This document shows positions 15,773 to 24,170 of a DNA stretch of 64,000 bases, piece by piece (positions within the stretch are counted from its first letter, which is position 1; every line of letters begins with the position of its first letter). The DNA lies in contig NZ_CP134223.1 in the NCBI RefSeq assembly GCF_031599675.1, positions 3,100,001 through 3,164,000 of the forward strand, written 5' to 3'. Both the position numbers and the translations under genes were made by a program. Origin of the DNA: Paenibacillus pedocola. Its GTDB lineage: Bacteria; Bacillota; Bacilli; Paenibacillales; Paenibacillaceae. A model generated the notes under the pieces. The model did no database searches. It was not told the DNA's origin and saw only the letters and a list, made by a program, of their open reading frames with translations.

Positions 15773-16558
15773 ATGTATTACTTGGGATTATTATTTGAAT
15801 ATTTGAAAAATTATATGAAAACCCGGTTAACCTACCGTGCCGATTTTTGGGTGGAGGTCATATCGGATCTGCTGTTTCAGGCGACCAACTTTATCTTTAT
15901 TCTGGTTATCTTCATGCATACGGACAGTCTCGGCGGCTGGAATCAGAATGAAGTAGTGTTTGTCTACGGCTTCTTTATGGTGCCCTTTGGTGTCTTCAGC
16001 TGCTTTGTGAATATGTGGGGCTTCAGTGAGCGATACATTGTTAAAGGCGAGATGGACCGTGTCCTGACGCGGCCGGCGCATAATCTGTTTCAGATTTTCC
16101 TGGAAAATGTCGATCCGCCGTCTCTGGTCGGTTCGTTCATCGGACTGATTATTATGGCGATCAGCGGCGCAAATCTCGGCCTGCCTTTTGAATGGTGGAC
16201 AATTCCGGCATTGCTTGTCCTGACGTTAAGTGCGGTTGCTATATACACCGGGATCTATACGACCCTTACTTCCTTGTCGTTCTATTCCGATGCGCCGACC
16301 GGCATTTTGCCGCTCATGTATAATATTCAGACTTATGGCCGTTATCCGGTGACGATCTACAACCGGGCGATTCAGGTATTGCTCACCTGGATTGTTCCGT
16401 TTGCTTTTGTCGGAATCTATCCGGCAGCACTGTTCCTGCACAGGGATGAGATGAGAAGCATGGCTTTACTAACGCCGGTAGTCGGCGCAGTGTTCCTGGG
16501 TATTGGACTTCTAAGCTGGAATTACGGAGTCAAACGGTATAAGGGAGCAGGCTCTTAA
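15773..16558 (+). CDS. ABC-2 transporter permease, DUF990 family (second)
   Basis: The protein has 261 residues with six predicted membrane helices. It shares the family pattern with its partner: TRLTYRADFWVEVISDLLFQ, KGEMDRVLTRPAHNLFQIF, and a C-terminal GIGLLSWNYGVKRYKGAGS. GGAGGT overlaps the end of the first permease gene and is 7 bases from ATG 15773, showing translational coupling. The three genes form one operon closed by a terminator. The two permeases are different enough that a heterodimeric channel is expected. Confidence 0.85.
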   Translation: MYYLGLLFEYLKNYMKTRLTYRADFWVEVISDLLFQATNFIFILVIFMHTDSLGGWNQNEVVFVYGFFMVPFGVFSCFVNMWGFSERYIVKGEMDRVLTRPAHNLFQIFLENVDPPSLVGSFIGLIIMAISGANLGLPFEWWTIPALLVLTLSAVAIYTGIYTTLTSLSFYSDAPTGILPLMYNIQTYGRYPVTIYNRAIQVLLTWIVPFAFVGIYPAALFLHRDEMRSMALLTPVVGAVFLGIGLLSWNYGVKRYKGAGS

Positions 16559-16581
16559 CAAAGATAAGTTAGTTATTTGAG

Positions 16582-16618
16582 GCAGGCGGATGAGACATCT
16601 CCGTTTGCTTTTTTTTTT
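16582..16618 (+). terminator. intrinsic terminator of the ABC-2 exporter operon
   Basis: GCAGGCGGA pairs with TCCGTTTGC (16600-16608) with G-U pairs, followed by ten T. Confidence 0.85.
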
Positions 16619-16736
16619 GCCTTGGGAAATCCCTAAGAAAATACTATAAATATGCGATAAAAATCCTAACCTCTCTTTGTCTGAAATCTCATAATAAGGA
16701 TAGTAACAGGACGATCAAGCAATAGAAGGACGGGAT

Positions 16737-17708
16737 ATGATGAACAGCTACATCATAGGTGTCGATTTAGGCGGAACGAATATCAAGGCCGGGTTGTTCG
16801 ATGCCGGATTCACCGCCGTAGAGGAATTATCTATTTTAACTGAGGCAGCGGAAGGGCCGGCACATGTACTCGAGCGGATCAGACTTGCTGTGAAGCAGCT
16901 GACGGAAGGGAACGGGATTGATCTTCAGCAGATTGAATGTATGGGGATGGGAATACCGGGCCTTTTGGACCCGGAAGAAGGGCTGTCTATCTTCTCCCCG
17001 AACTTTCCGGGGTGGGAGCAAATACATATTGTGAATGAAATGAAGCAGCATTACGATTTCCCTGTTTATATTGATAATGATGTGCGGGTCAACCTGTATG
17101 GAGAGTGGCTGCATGGTGCCGGTAAAAACTGCAGAAATCTGGTGCTGCTGACACTAGGTACAGGTCTGGGATCGGGAATTGTGCATGACGGTAAGGTGCT
17201 GTACGGGACGACCTATAGTGCAGGAGAAATCGGGCATATGAATATGTACAGAGACGGCAGGCCCTGCCGCTGCGGCAGCTCCGGCTGTCTCGGGCGGTAT
17301 GTTTCTGCTGTAGGCATGGTCAATACCTTCATAGAAAAGCTGGCAGCAGGCAAATCCAGTGTCATTCAGTCCTGGACAAACGGCGACGACGGACAGATTA
17401 CCGCGCTGATGATCTCAGAGGCTTATGACCATGGAGATGAACTGGCGCTAGAATTGATGCATGAGACAGGGAGACTGCTTGGTTTCGGGCTGGCGAATGT
17501 GATTAATCTGCTGAACCCTGAGCGGATCATAATCGGCGGGGGAATGGCGGCGGCAGGAGACAGGCTGCTGGGCGTTGTGCGCGAAACCGTGAACGGCCAT
17601 GCCTTGAAGCTGTCCAGCGGCAGATGCAGCATCGTACAGGCCGAGCTGGGCAGCCGTGCGGGTACTTTGGGCGCTGCAGCATATGCCCATCAGAAATTTA
17701 AGGGATAA
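16737..17708 (+). CDS. ROK-family sugar kinase (glucokinase-like)
   Basis: The protein has 323 residues. GVDLGGTNIKAGLFD is the N-terminal phosphate loop, GIPGLLDPEEG and NDVRVNLYGEW form the sugar site with the catalytic Asp in IDNDV, and LGTGLGSGIV is the second phosphate motif. The zinc motif reads GHMNMYRDGRPCRCGSSGCL, followed by GRY where most ROK proteins have E. No DNA-binding domain is present, so it is a kinase, not a ROK repressor. It likely phosphorylates glucose or a related hexose with ATP. It is probably monocistronic. Confidence 0.88.
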   Translation: MMNSYIIGVDLGGTNIKAGLFDAGFTAVEELSILTEAAEGPAHVLERIRLAVKQLTEGNGIDLQQIECMGMGIPGLLDPEEGLSIFSPNFPGWEQIHIVNEMKQHYDFPVYIDNDVRVNLYGEWLHGAGKNCRNLVLLTLGTGLGSGIVHDGKVLYGTTYSAGEIGHMNMYRDGRPCRCGSSGCLGRYVSAVGMVNTFIEKLAAGKSSVIQSWTNGDDGQITALMISEAYDHGDELALELMHETGRLLGFGLANVINLLNPERIIIGGGMAAAGDRLLGVVRETVNGHALKLSSGRCSIVQAELGSRAGTLGAAAYAHQKFKG

Positions 17709-17780
17709 AGCTCTGCTGCTTTTTTGAAAGATCAGCTTAGCATGATATGCTGTAGTTATCGATTAAGCAGGAGGGTAATG

Positions 17781-18317
17781 ATGAAACGAGACATTCAGCA
17801 TGTGCCTTATGGTTATGAACCACCGGCCAAGGAACGTAAGGGAAGCTTAATTTTCTATGATTCATTTGAGCGTATCACGGATCAGGAGCTGGAAATAGCT
17901 GCGAGGACTGCGGTAGATCGCAAATTCACTAAGCTGGTGCTTTATCCGCTGCATGAGGAAACGGTGAGACGTATGACGAAAGAGCCCGTACAGGCTTACT
18001 ACAAGCGGGAAGACCGTCTTCATGAGTGGAAAAGAGAGCAGGGACTCCCATTCGTCACCGTGGAGAGTCTGGAAGGAAAGCGGAAGAAATACACGCCGCT
18101 GGATTCGGCGCTTCGTCATATCAGCGATGTATATCCAGCGCCGTATTTTCTGTATCTGACTCCGGAAATGGCCAATTTGTTTGCATCCTATTCTTCTTTT
18201 GAAGAGTGGATTGTCAAGCTGCGGCTGCTCCTGTCAGAAGAACCTGCCCAGATTCACCCCCGCCTGGCAAAATTCCGCCACCGCTGGGATGTCGCCGGGG
18301 CAGACCGGGAGGAATAA
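17781..18317 (+). CDS. conserved hypothetical protein
   Basis: This is a protein of 178 residues that I do not recognise with confidence. Features seen: KGSLIFYDSFERITDQELEIA at about 20-40, TKLVLYPLHEETVRRM, and a long central block with many basic and aromatic residues (AYYKREDRLHEWKREQGLPF). The alternating strand/helix pattern suggests a small alpha/beta domain that might bind nucleotide. There is no signal peptide or membrane helix. AGGAGG lies 6 bases before ATG 17781. The next gene starts 49 bp downstream and may be cotranscribed. Confidence 0.55.
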   Translation: MKRDIQHVPYGYEPPAKERKGSLIFYDSFERITDQELEIAARTAVDRKFTKLVLYPLHEETVRRMTKEPVQAYYKREDRLHEWKREQGLPFVTVESLEGKRKKYTPLDSALRHISDVYPAPYFLYLTPEMANLFASYSSFEEWIVKLRLLLSEEPAQIHPRLAKFRHRWDVAGADREE

Positions 18318-18366
18318 CACAGTAGAATAAGTAGGCGTGCTTCAACTATGGGGGAGGCAGGTTTGG

Positions 18367-18705
18367 ATGAATGAAGTTTTTAGATTTGATATCAGTCTGC
18401 AGCCTGATGCAGCAATAACACTGGTGAGGAACGGTCTATCGGAACAATCGGAGCTGCTGCATCAGGAGCTGCATGATCTTGGAGACGGCCTGATGATTGG
18501 AACACTGGTGTATGAACGTTATTTCCTGCGCTCCGGCAATCAGGCTGCGCTAGTGATGATTGTGGATAATTTTCGGGGTGTTAGTAATGTCCGTCTCATT
18601 TCGGCGGGAAGCTCAAACAGTAAGGTCTTTAAATTCGATTGGGGAGCAGGCAAAAGCTTCGCCTCTTCTGTAGAGAAGATCCTGACTCCCTACATTTTGA
18701 AATGA
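18367..18705 (+). CDS. conserved hypothetical protein (DUF6054-like)
   Basis: The protein has 112 residues. FRFDISLQPDAAITLVRNGL, LVYERYFLRSGNQAALVMIVDNF and a C-terminal FDWGAGKSFASSVEKIL suggest a small cytoplasmic alpha/beta protein. The pattern reminds me of the DUF6054 family, whose function is unknown; this assignment is from memory. GGGGAGG lies 9 bases before ATG 18367, so that start is preferred to the longer frame at 18337. Confidence 0.55.
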   Translation: MNEVFRFDISLQPDAAITLVRNGLSEQSELLHQELHDLGDGLMIGTLVYERYFLRSGNQAALVMIVDNFRGVSNVRLISAGSSNSKVFKFDWGAGKSFASSVEKILTPYILK

Positions 18706-18724
18706 ACTCTATAGACTTTCACAT

Positions 18725-18762
18725 GGCAGCATCGGCACGGTAATTATTTGCCCGATGCTGCC
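18725..18762. repeat. perfect inverted repeat overlapping the 3' end of the DUF4395 gene
   Basis: GGCAGCATCGG (18725-18735) and CCGATGCTGCC (18752-18762) form an 11-bp stem with a 16-base loop. The right arm includes the last codons of the minus-strand gene. There is no clear T run on either side, so it is not a classical terminator, but it may stop or stabilise transcripts of both convergent genes. Confidence 0.6.
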
Positions 18763-19187
18763 TGTTTGCGTCTGTAACTGTACATTTTCCATTGATAATG
18801 GATAAAGCAGCCGATGCAAAAGCCAAGGATGGCAACAGTTGCGGCAGCGGCTACCAGTGCAGTGAAAACATACCCAAGTGCCGTCCAGCCCGCTAAAAAG
18901 CTTACCAGTCCGACTGTAAGGCAAAAAACAGCAATGCTCTGATTGAACTGCTGCTGATCCCAGTCTTCCTGCAGGTAAGAGGAAGGCTCTTTCCTCAAGA
19001 AATTAGCAGCTAGCTTTATGACCGGATTATATCCAAACAGCAGACCGGACAGTCCGGCGGCCAGCGGGAGCGCAAGAAGCAAATCGATGCCTGTGATCCA
19101 GGCCAGCAGTACAGAGATGACGATAAAAGCCTGATTGATTTTGACTAGAGGTCTGGGAATCCCTTTGGTTGTACGGATTTCTCCCAC
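18744..19187 (-). CDS. DUF4395 family membrane protein
   Basis: The protein has 147 residues with about four membrane helices. The start GEIRTTKGIPRPLVKINQAF is the family signature, and the second half has paired helices with many Ala/Val/Gly. DUF4395 proteins are small integral membrane proteins of unknown function. I place the start at GTG 19187, with AAGGTG upstream, because the extra residues of longer frames do not resemble the family. Confidence 0.75.
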   Translation of the reverse strand: MGEIRTTKGIPRPLVKINQAFIVISVLLAWITGIDLLLALPLAAGLSGLLFGYNPVIKLAANFLRKEPSSYLQEDWDQQQFNQSIAVFCLTVGLVSFLAGWTALGYVFTALVAAAATVAILGFCIGCFIHYQWKMYSYRRKQAASGK

Positions 19188-19353
19188 TATAATACACACC
19201 TTTCGGATTGGAATAATAATATTATACTTTATCGGACATAAGATTAACAATTGGAATGTTACTTTCTATTCTTAAGAATGATTAAGACCGGGACAGAAAT
19301 TAAATTTGAAACAATTAAATCTTGACATATAGTTAAAATTTATGGTTTTATTA

Positions 19354-19371
19354 TATAGACCGATTGTTATA
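19354..19371 (+). promoter_or_regulatory. putative LmrA/QacR-type TetR operator
   Basis: TATAGACCGATTGTTATA is an imperfect dyad lying between TTGACA (19322-19327) and the tetR start. Its ATAGACC half site resembles boxes bound by LmrA/YxaF regulators of drug efflux in Bacillus. Autoregulation is inferred. Confidence 0.45.
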
Positions 19372-19392
19372 AAAGAAAAGGAAGTGTTGAGC

Positions 19393-19962
19393 TTGTCGAA
19401 CAAGCACAATGCACGTGAGGCGATTGTGGACACCGCTTCAAGATTGTTTTTCACACAAGGTTATCACGCGACCGGCTTGAATCAGATCATTAAGGATAGT
19501 GAATCGCCGAAGGGATCGCTTTATTATTATTTTCCCCGGGGCAAAGAAGAACTGGCCTTAACCTGCATCAGCCGGACAAGTGAAATTGTTGCCCAGCTGC
19601 TCCGGTACTACGCAGAAAAACAACTGGGTACATCCGTAATGATACAGGATTTCATTCTGGAGGTAGCCAGGAAGGCTGAGGAGACTTCTTTTGAAGGGTT
19701 AGTTCCGTTCAGCTTCTGGGTTGCTGTTGAAACCTCCTGTGTCAGTGATGAGCTGCGCTCGGCTTGTCAATCGGTGTTCAACGACTGGCAGGATGTTATT
19801 ATGCAGAGTCTGCTTCAGGAAGGCGTTGAGAGCACAACTGCTGCCAATAAGGCTTCAGTCGTCATCTCGCTGTACGAAGGTGCACTTCTCCAGGCGCTGA
19901 CGCACAAGAGCACCCAGCCGCTGCTTGCTGCGGCACAGAGTATACCCGCCATACTGGGTTAA
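19393..19962 (+). CDS. TetR-family regulator, LmrA/YxaF type
   Basis: The protein has 189 residues. The helix-turn-helix reads DTASRLFFTQGYHATGLNQI, then SPKGSLYYYFPRGKEELA, which is specific to the LmrA/YxaF subgroup with its C-terminal ligand domain. TTG at 19393 (MSNKHNAREAI) lies 8 bases after AGGAAG. It stands 51 bp before an MFS efflux gene in the same direction, and in Bacillus LmrA represses such a partner (LmrB). Ligands are expected to be drug-like; none can be read from sequence. Confidence 0.85.
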   Translation: MSNKHNAREAIVDTASRLFFTQGYHATGLNQIIKDSESPKGSLYYYFPRGKEELALTCISRTSEIVAQLLRYYAEKQLGTSVMIQDFILEVARKAEETSFEGLVPFSFWVAVETSCVSDELRSACQSVFNDWQDVIMQSLLQEGVESTTAANKASVVISLYEGALLQALTHKSTQPLLAAAQSIPAILG

Positions 19963-20013
19963 CAAACAGAAAGCTAGAGAGAAAAAATTATCGATTATCA
20001 GGAGGATACAAGA

Positions 20014-21480
20014 GTGGAAGCAACCATGCAAGGCAAGCAACAACCCCAAGCAAAACAGTTCAAAACAATCCCGATTCTTGTTTCTTTACTGCTCGCCGGA
20101 TTCATCGGGATGTTCAGTGAAACGGCACTGAATGTGGCACTTACCGATTTGATGACCGTACTGAACATTACTCCTACGACAGCGCAGTGGCTGACAACCG
20201 CTTATCTGCTAACACTGGGCATCCTCGTGCCTATTTCCGGATTGCTGCTCCAATGGTTCACGACCAGACAGCTATTTGTAGCTGCGTTAAGCTTCTCGAT
20301 TGCAGGAACCTTTATTGCGGCCATGTCGCCGAGCTTCGAATTTTTGCTGCTGGCCCGTATTGTTCAGGCCATGGGAACAGCACTGCTCCTGCCGCTGATG
20401 TTCAATACGATTCTGGTTATTATTCCTCCTGAGAAAAGAGGAGCGGCAATGGGCCTCATCGGGCTGGTCATTATGGTCGCGCCTGCTGTAGGACCGACAA
20501 TTGCCGGCCTGCTGATCTCAAATTTAAGCTGGCACTGGATTTTCTGGCTGTCGCTGCCTTTCCTGGTCATTGCACTGATCTGCGGAATCCTGTTCATGCA
20601 GAATGTATCTGAGGTCACCAAGCCGAAGATCGATGTTCTTTCCATTGTGCTATCATCGTTTGGCTTCGGCGGCATCGTGTACGGATTCAGCAGCGCGGGT
20701 GAAGAGAGCGGCTGGAGCAGTCCCAAAGTGATCATTGCGATTGCTATAGGCGTTGTAGCCCTTGTTCTATTCGCCATCCGCCAGCTGACGATGAAGCAGC
20801 CGATGATTAATCTGCGTGCCTTCAAGTTCCCTATGTTTACAGTAGGGGTGCTGATGATCTTCATCTGCATGATGGTTATTCTGTCTTCGATGCTGATTCT
20901 TCCAATGTATCTCCAGCAGGGTCAAGGCTATAGTGCATTCAAAGCGGGTCTGCTGCTCTTGCCCGGCGGGATTATCAACGGCTTGATGTCACCGCTGATG
21001 GGACGTTTGTTTGATAAATACGGTCCGAAATGGCTTGTTATTCCGGGTCTCGTGGTTGTGGCAGTATCACTCTGGTTCTTCTCCAGCATCACTGCTACGT
21101 CTACAGTCATTTTTGTTATCGTTCTGCACAGCGCCCTGATGATCGGAATTTCGATGATTATGATGCCTGCCCAGACGAACGGGATCAACCAGTTGCCACT
21201 GGAGTATTATCCTGACGGCACAGCGATCATGAACACGCTGCAGCAGGTAGCTGGTGCTATCGGCACTGCGCTGGCTGTAAGCATCATGACCTCTGGCACG
21301 AAGAATTATATGAAGACAGTAACTGACGCTGCAGATCCGTCGAATGTGCTGGCGGCATTTACCCATGGGGTGCAGAACGCGTTTATTTTCGGAATGATAA
21401 TGGCTGTTATCGGTCTGATTGTTGCATTCTTCCTCAAACGGGTTATTATTCAACATAAATCACAAGCACCTATGCATTAA
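20014..21480 (+). CDS. MFS multidrug efflux transporter, DHA2 (EmrB/LmrB) family
   Basis: The protein has 488 residues and about 14 membrane helices. LNVALTDLMTVLNITPTTAQWLTTAYLLT is the DHA2 helix 1-2 pattern; ARIVQAMGTALLLPL and PAVGPTIAGLLI are motifs of helices 4-5. Transport is by proton antiport. The GTG start at 20014 follows GGAGG. It is the target-gene partner of the preceding TetR regulator. The closest named relative in memory is LmrB of Bacillus, but the substrate is not assignable. Confidence 0.88.
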   Translation: MEATMQGKQQPQAKQFKTIPILVSLLLAGFIGMFSETALNVALTDLMTVLNITPTTAQWLTTAYLLTLGILVPISGLLLQWFTTRQLFVAALSFSIAGTFIAAMSPSFEFLLLARIVQAMGTALLLPLMFNTILVIIPPEKRGAAMGLIGLVIMVAPAVGPTIAGLLISNLSWHWIFWLSLPFLVIALICGILFMQNVSEVTKPKIDVLSIVLSSFGFGGIVYGFSSAGEESGWSSPKVIIAIAIGVVALVLFAIRQLTMKQPMINLRAFKFPMFTVGVLMIFICMMVILSSMLILPMYLQQGQGYSAFKAGLLLLPGGIINGLMSPLMGRLFDKYGPKWLVIPGLVVVAVSLWFFSSITATSTVIFVIVLHSALMIGISMIMMPAQTNGINQLPLEYYPDGTAIMNTLQQVAGAIGTALAVSIMTSGTKNYMKTVTDAADPSNVLAAFTHGVQNAFIFGMIMAVIGLIVAFFLKRVIIQHKSQAPMH

Positions 21481-21516
21481 TCCTTCTGTTAAGCAATCCT
21501 GGCTGTCCACTGCCGG

Positions 21517-21549
21517 AAAGGCATATCCGCACTTCGGGTATGCCTTTTT
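21517..21549 (+). terminator. intrinsic terminator after the MFS gene
   Basis: AAAGGCATA (21517-21525) pairs with TATGCCTTT (21539-21547) and is followed by T residues. Confidence 0.88.
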
Positions 21550-21627
21550 GTGCTGGACTTCCTAAGGGGGATAATGTAACTTATACAGCGTAAATATTTC
21601 CGGATACTAAGGCGAAGGAGGTTAAGG

Positions 21628-22434
21628 ATGTCGCAGCGGGCTGAACAAGAAAATAACGATGATATGAAGAAGCGGTCTAGAGTGGCAAGAATGAGTTTAG
21701 TAATCCTTCTGCTTGCAGGGATGGGTGCATTGCATGCAGAGAACTACGGCTCAGCACAGGCAGCTGTAACAGGTCAGGATACACTCGGAATACCGGCGAA
21801 AAACAGCGTGGTCAAGAAAAATAATCTGCCGGTGGGATTTGTTTATCTTGATGAAGTTATTCCGGAAGCGCAGTATCAGATCTGCTACTACGGCAAAAAT
21901 AATTTTACCGGAGCACCAGTCAACGGGTACAAGGCGCCACTGGCAATCTTCACCCGTACGGCGGCAACTGCCTTGAAGAAGGTCAGTACCGATTTGGCCG
22001 GCAAGGGTTATATTCTGAGAATCTATGATGCCTACCGTCCGCAGAAAGCGGTAACCCGGTTTGTGGCTTGGTCCCAGGATTCTTCGGATACCAAGAACAA
22101 ACAGCTCTATTACCCGCAGCTCGATAAACGCAATCTGTTTAAGCTGGGCTTTATTGCCAAGAAATCCGGGCACTCCAGAGGCAGCACCATCGACTTAACA
22201 CTGGCTGACAAGAAAACAGGAGCCCTGGTGGATATGGGCAGCCCGTATGATTTCTTCGGAGAGATCTCTTATTATAATACGGTGCTTGTGAGCAAGACCC
22301 AGCATCAGAACCGTAAGATCCTGAAAGATGCAATGGTCAAACAGGGCTTCAAGCCTTATACCAAAGAGTGGTGGCATTTTACGCTGAAGAGTGAGCCATA
22401 CCCATCACTCTATTTTAATTTTGATGTAGAATAA
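21628..22434 (+). CDS. D-alanyl-D-alanine dipeptidase, VanX-like (peptidase M15D), membrane-anchored
   Basis: The protein has 268 residues. A basic start and a hydrophobic helix (about 20-38) form a signal peptide or anchor. The VanX-type core follows: YDAYRPQKAVTRFV with the conserved Arg, SGHSRGSTIDLTL with zinc ligands His and Asp, and KEWWHFTL with catalytic Glu and zinc His. It cleaves D-Ala-D-Ala or related dipeptides. Because it is exported and no vanA/vanH genes are near, a role in nutrition or wall turnover is more likely than glycopeptide resistance. AAGGAGG lies 7 bases before the ATG. Confidence 0.85.
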   Translation: MSQRAEQENNDDMKKRSRVARMSLVILLLAGMGALHAENYGSAQAAVTGQDTLGIPAKNSVVKKNNLPVGFVYLDEVIPEAQYQICYYGKNNFTGAPVNGYKAPLAIFTRTAATALKKVSTDLAGKGYILRIYDAYRPQKAVTRFVAWSQDSSDTKNKQLYYPQLDKRNLFKLGFIAKKSGHSRGSTIDLTLADKKTGALVDMGSPYDFFGEISYYNTVLVSKTQHQNRKILKDAMVKQGFKPYTKEWWHFTLKSEPYPSLYFNFDVE

Positions 22435-22577
22435 CAAATGTACTGAAATGATGTTAGGCAGATCTTTTTTACGAAAAACTGGTTATATTCTTGAGAAAAT
22501 CGGTTATTGTTTAATGTAAGACTATTCCCTTCAGACTCTGTGTATACTAATTCTAATACAGGAGAGGTGGAATCGAT

Positions 22578-23348
22578 TTGAAGAACAGAATCGCAGCCGT
22601 TATCCTTAGTATTCTGTTAGTGGCAGCCGGAACAGGGACTTTTACAGCACAAGAGGTTAAAGCCGCGCCGAACATGAGTGTTATTGTGAACGGACAAGCT
22701 CTTTCGCTCGCAGATTCGACGGTATACAAGAGCGGAGCTGCCGTGATGGTGCCCCTTCGTGAGGTTGCCGAGGCTCTGAAGTACAAGATTTCCTATCAAG
22801 GGAGTACCGGAAAAGTTCAATTAAGCAGGGTCAACGAAATCATTGAGTTCCAGGTTGGCGGTCATGAGATTGTAATGGGAGAAAAGGACAAGAAGAAGGT
22901 TTCTTTCAAAGGTGCAATTGAAACCAGAGATAAACGGCTTTATGTCCCGCTATCTTTTCTGAACTCGATTGGCTTAATCGCCGGATATAGCACGGATACG
23001 AATCAATTAGAGATATATACGCCTGAGGTGGCGGCTGGAGCGGTATCAATGTTGCTGGCAACAGGCCAATATCAGGAGCTGCAGACCCGGTATTTTAACG
23101 ATAAATCCGGGCAGATGCCTGATTTACCGCTCATTCAAAAGAATTGGGAACAGATCGCAGTTCCGGCGGGGAAATATTTTGGAGTGAAATCTACAGCCAG
23201 TGATTGGGGCGGGGAGACGCTCACTATTCAAAGCATTTTGTCTTTTACAGAAGCCGAAGCTGTACTAACGCTGTCATTGGACAGTGCCGGCAAGATCACC
23301 GGTCTGAAGCTGGAACCCGTGGCTGCTGCAGACGAATCTCATAGCTAA
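22578..23348 (+). CDS. secreted protein with copper amine oxidase N-terminal-like (stalk) domain
   Basis: The protein has 256 residues. A signal peptide (about 1-30, ending VKAAP) precedes a Cu_amine_oxidN1 domain: VIVNGQALSLADSTV, GAAVMVPLREVAEALKY, then RLYVPLSFLNSIGL. This domain is common in Paenibacillus exported proteins and does not bind copper by itself. The C-terminal half (about 155-250) is a DUF3887-like mixed domain with LLATGQYQELQTRYF and VLTLSLDSAGKITGLKL. No catalytic residues can be named. The TTG start at 22578 follows GGAGAGG. Confidence 0.75.
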   Translation: MKNRIAAVILSILLVAAGTGTFTAQEVKAAPNMSVIVNGQALSLADSTVYKSGAAVMVPLREVAEALKYKISYQGSTGKVQLSRVNEIIEFQVGGHEIVMGEKDKKKVSFKGAIETRDKRLYVPLSFLNSIGLIAGYSTDTNQLEIYTPEVAAGAVSMLLATGQYQELQTRYFNDKSGQMPDLPLIQKNWEQIAVPAGKYFGVKSTASDWGGETLTIQSILSFTEAEAVLTLSLDSAGKITGLKLEPVAAADESHS

Positions 23349-23353
23349 CAAGT

Positions 23354-23398
23354 AAGAAGGCGACCGGACTCCTGGATGGGGCGGATCGTCTTCTTTTT
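23354..23398 (+). terminator. intrinsic terminator
   Basis: AGAAGGCGA pairs with TCGTCTTCT across a loop of about 25 bases, followed by TTTT. Confidence 0.7.
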
Positions 23399-23422
23399 AT
23401 GTATCTGTAATCATATAGGCTA

Positions 23423-23485
23423 TTGACATCACGGGGAAAACAGTATAGATTAAATTTGGATTAAACAGTGTTTAAAACGGCGTTT
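23423..23485 (+). promoter_or_regulatory. promoter with tandem AAAC-N3-GTTT operators, upstream of tetR
   Basis: TTGACA (23423-23428), a 17-bp spacer and TAGATT (23446-23451) are followed by two 11-bp palindromes, AAACAGTGTTT (23463-23473) and AAACGGCGTTT (23475-23485), spaced 12 bp apart. They lie in the early transcribed region, a standard place for TetR-family repression of an autoregulated operon. Confidence 0.65.
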
Positions 23486-23520
23486 AGAATTGCTTTCAAA
23501 GGGGTGATATTCATTTTATT

Positions 23521-24150
23521 ATGACCAAAGCCACTAACTACGCAGATTCTTCAGAGAAGGATACGAAGCAGACGATTCTTGATGCTACAGTAGAACTGAT
23601 CCGGGAAAATGGATTCGGCTGCGCCACACTCCGCAACATAGCCGCTAAGGCGGATATCAACCTTGCACTGGTGAATTATTATTTTGGTTCAAAGGATCAT
23701 CTGCTTGGGGCTGCGGTAAGAGTACTCGTGTCCACTTTTAACGATGCCTTTCAAGTGCTGGAGGATGATCTATTGCCGCCGAGAGAGAGGCTTAAGGAGT
23801 TTTTTATCCGGTATATCACTAACCTTGAACGTTATCCGGGACTGGCGAAACAGATGCTTGATCAGCGGCATGTAATTCTCGGCTCCCATGATGAATATGC
23901 AAGGTATTGCAAGATGATGAGAATTGAAAAAATTCTTGCTGCGTTGCAGGAAATTACCGGAGAACAAGACAAAGATCAGCAGATGACGATGCTTTTTCAG
24001 CTTTATGGTGCGATGGTATTTCCAGTAGTCATGGCATCGAGTTTACCCCAAGATCAGGAAGGTGTACTCCCGGTCTTTCAGCTTCCTGCGATTGGAGATC
24101 AGATTGACGGATTGTTTGACCGTTTTTTTACCAAACCAAATCATAATTAG
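23521..24150 (+). CDS. TetR-family transcriptional regulator
   Basis: The protein has 209 residues. The helix-turn-helix reads ATLRNIAAKADINLALVNYYFGSKDHLLG; the C-terminal ligand domain is not assigned to a named subgroup. It precedes an MFS gene by 20 bp, so the two are cotranscribed and the regulator probably controls the operon through the tandem palindromes upstream. The only ATG in frame has AAAGGGG unusually far upstream (about 17 bases), so translation may be weak or the start may differ slightly. Confidence 0.85.
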   Translation: MTKATNYADSSEKDTKQTILDATVELIRENGFGCATLRNIAAKADINLALVNYYFGSKDHLLGAAVRVLVSTFNDAFQVLEDDLLPPRERLKEFFIRYITNLERYPGLAKQMLDQRHVILGSHDEYARYCKMMRIEKILAALQEITGEQDKDQQMTMLFQLYGAMVFPVVMASSLPQDQEGVLPVFQLPAIGDQIDGLFDRFFTKPNHN

Positions 24151-24170
24151 AGAAAAGAGTGGAGAAAAAA

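Noticed and set aside
21628..22434. Vancomycin resistance gene vanX
   Set aside because: The protein is exported and no vanH, vanA or vanRS genes are near; only the enzyme family is supported.
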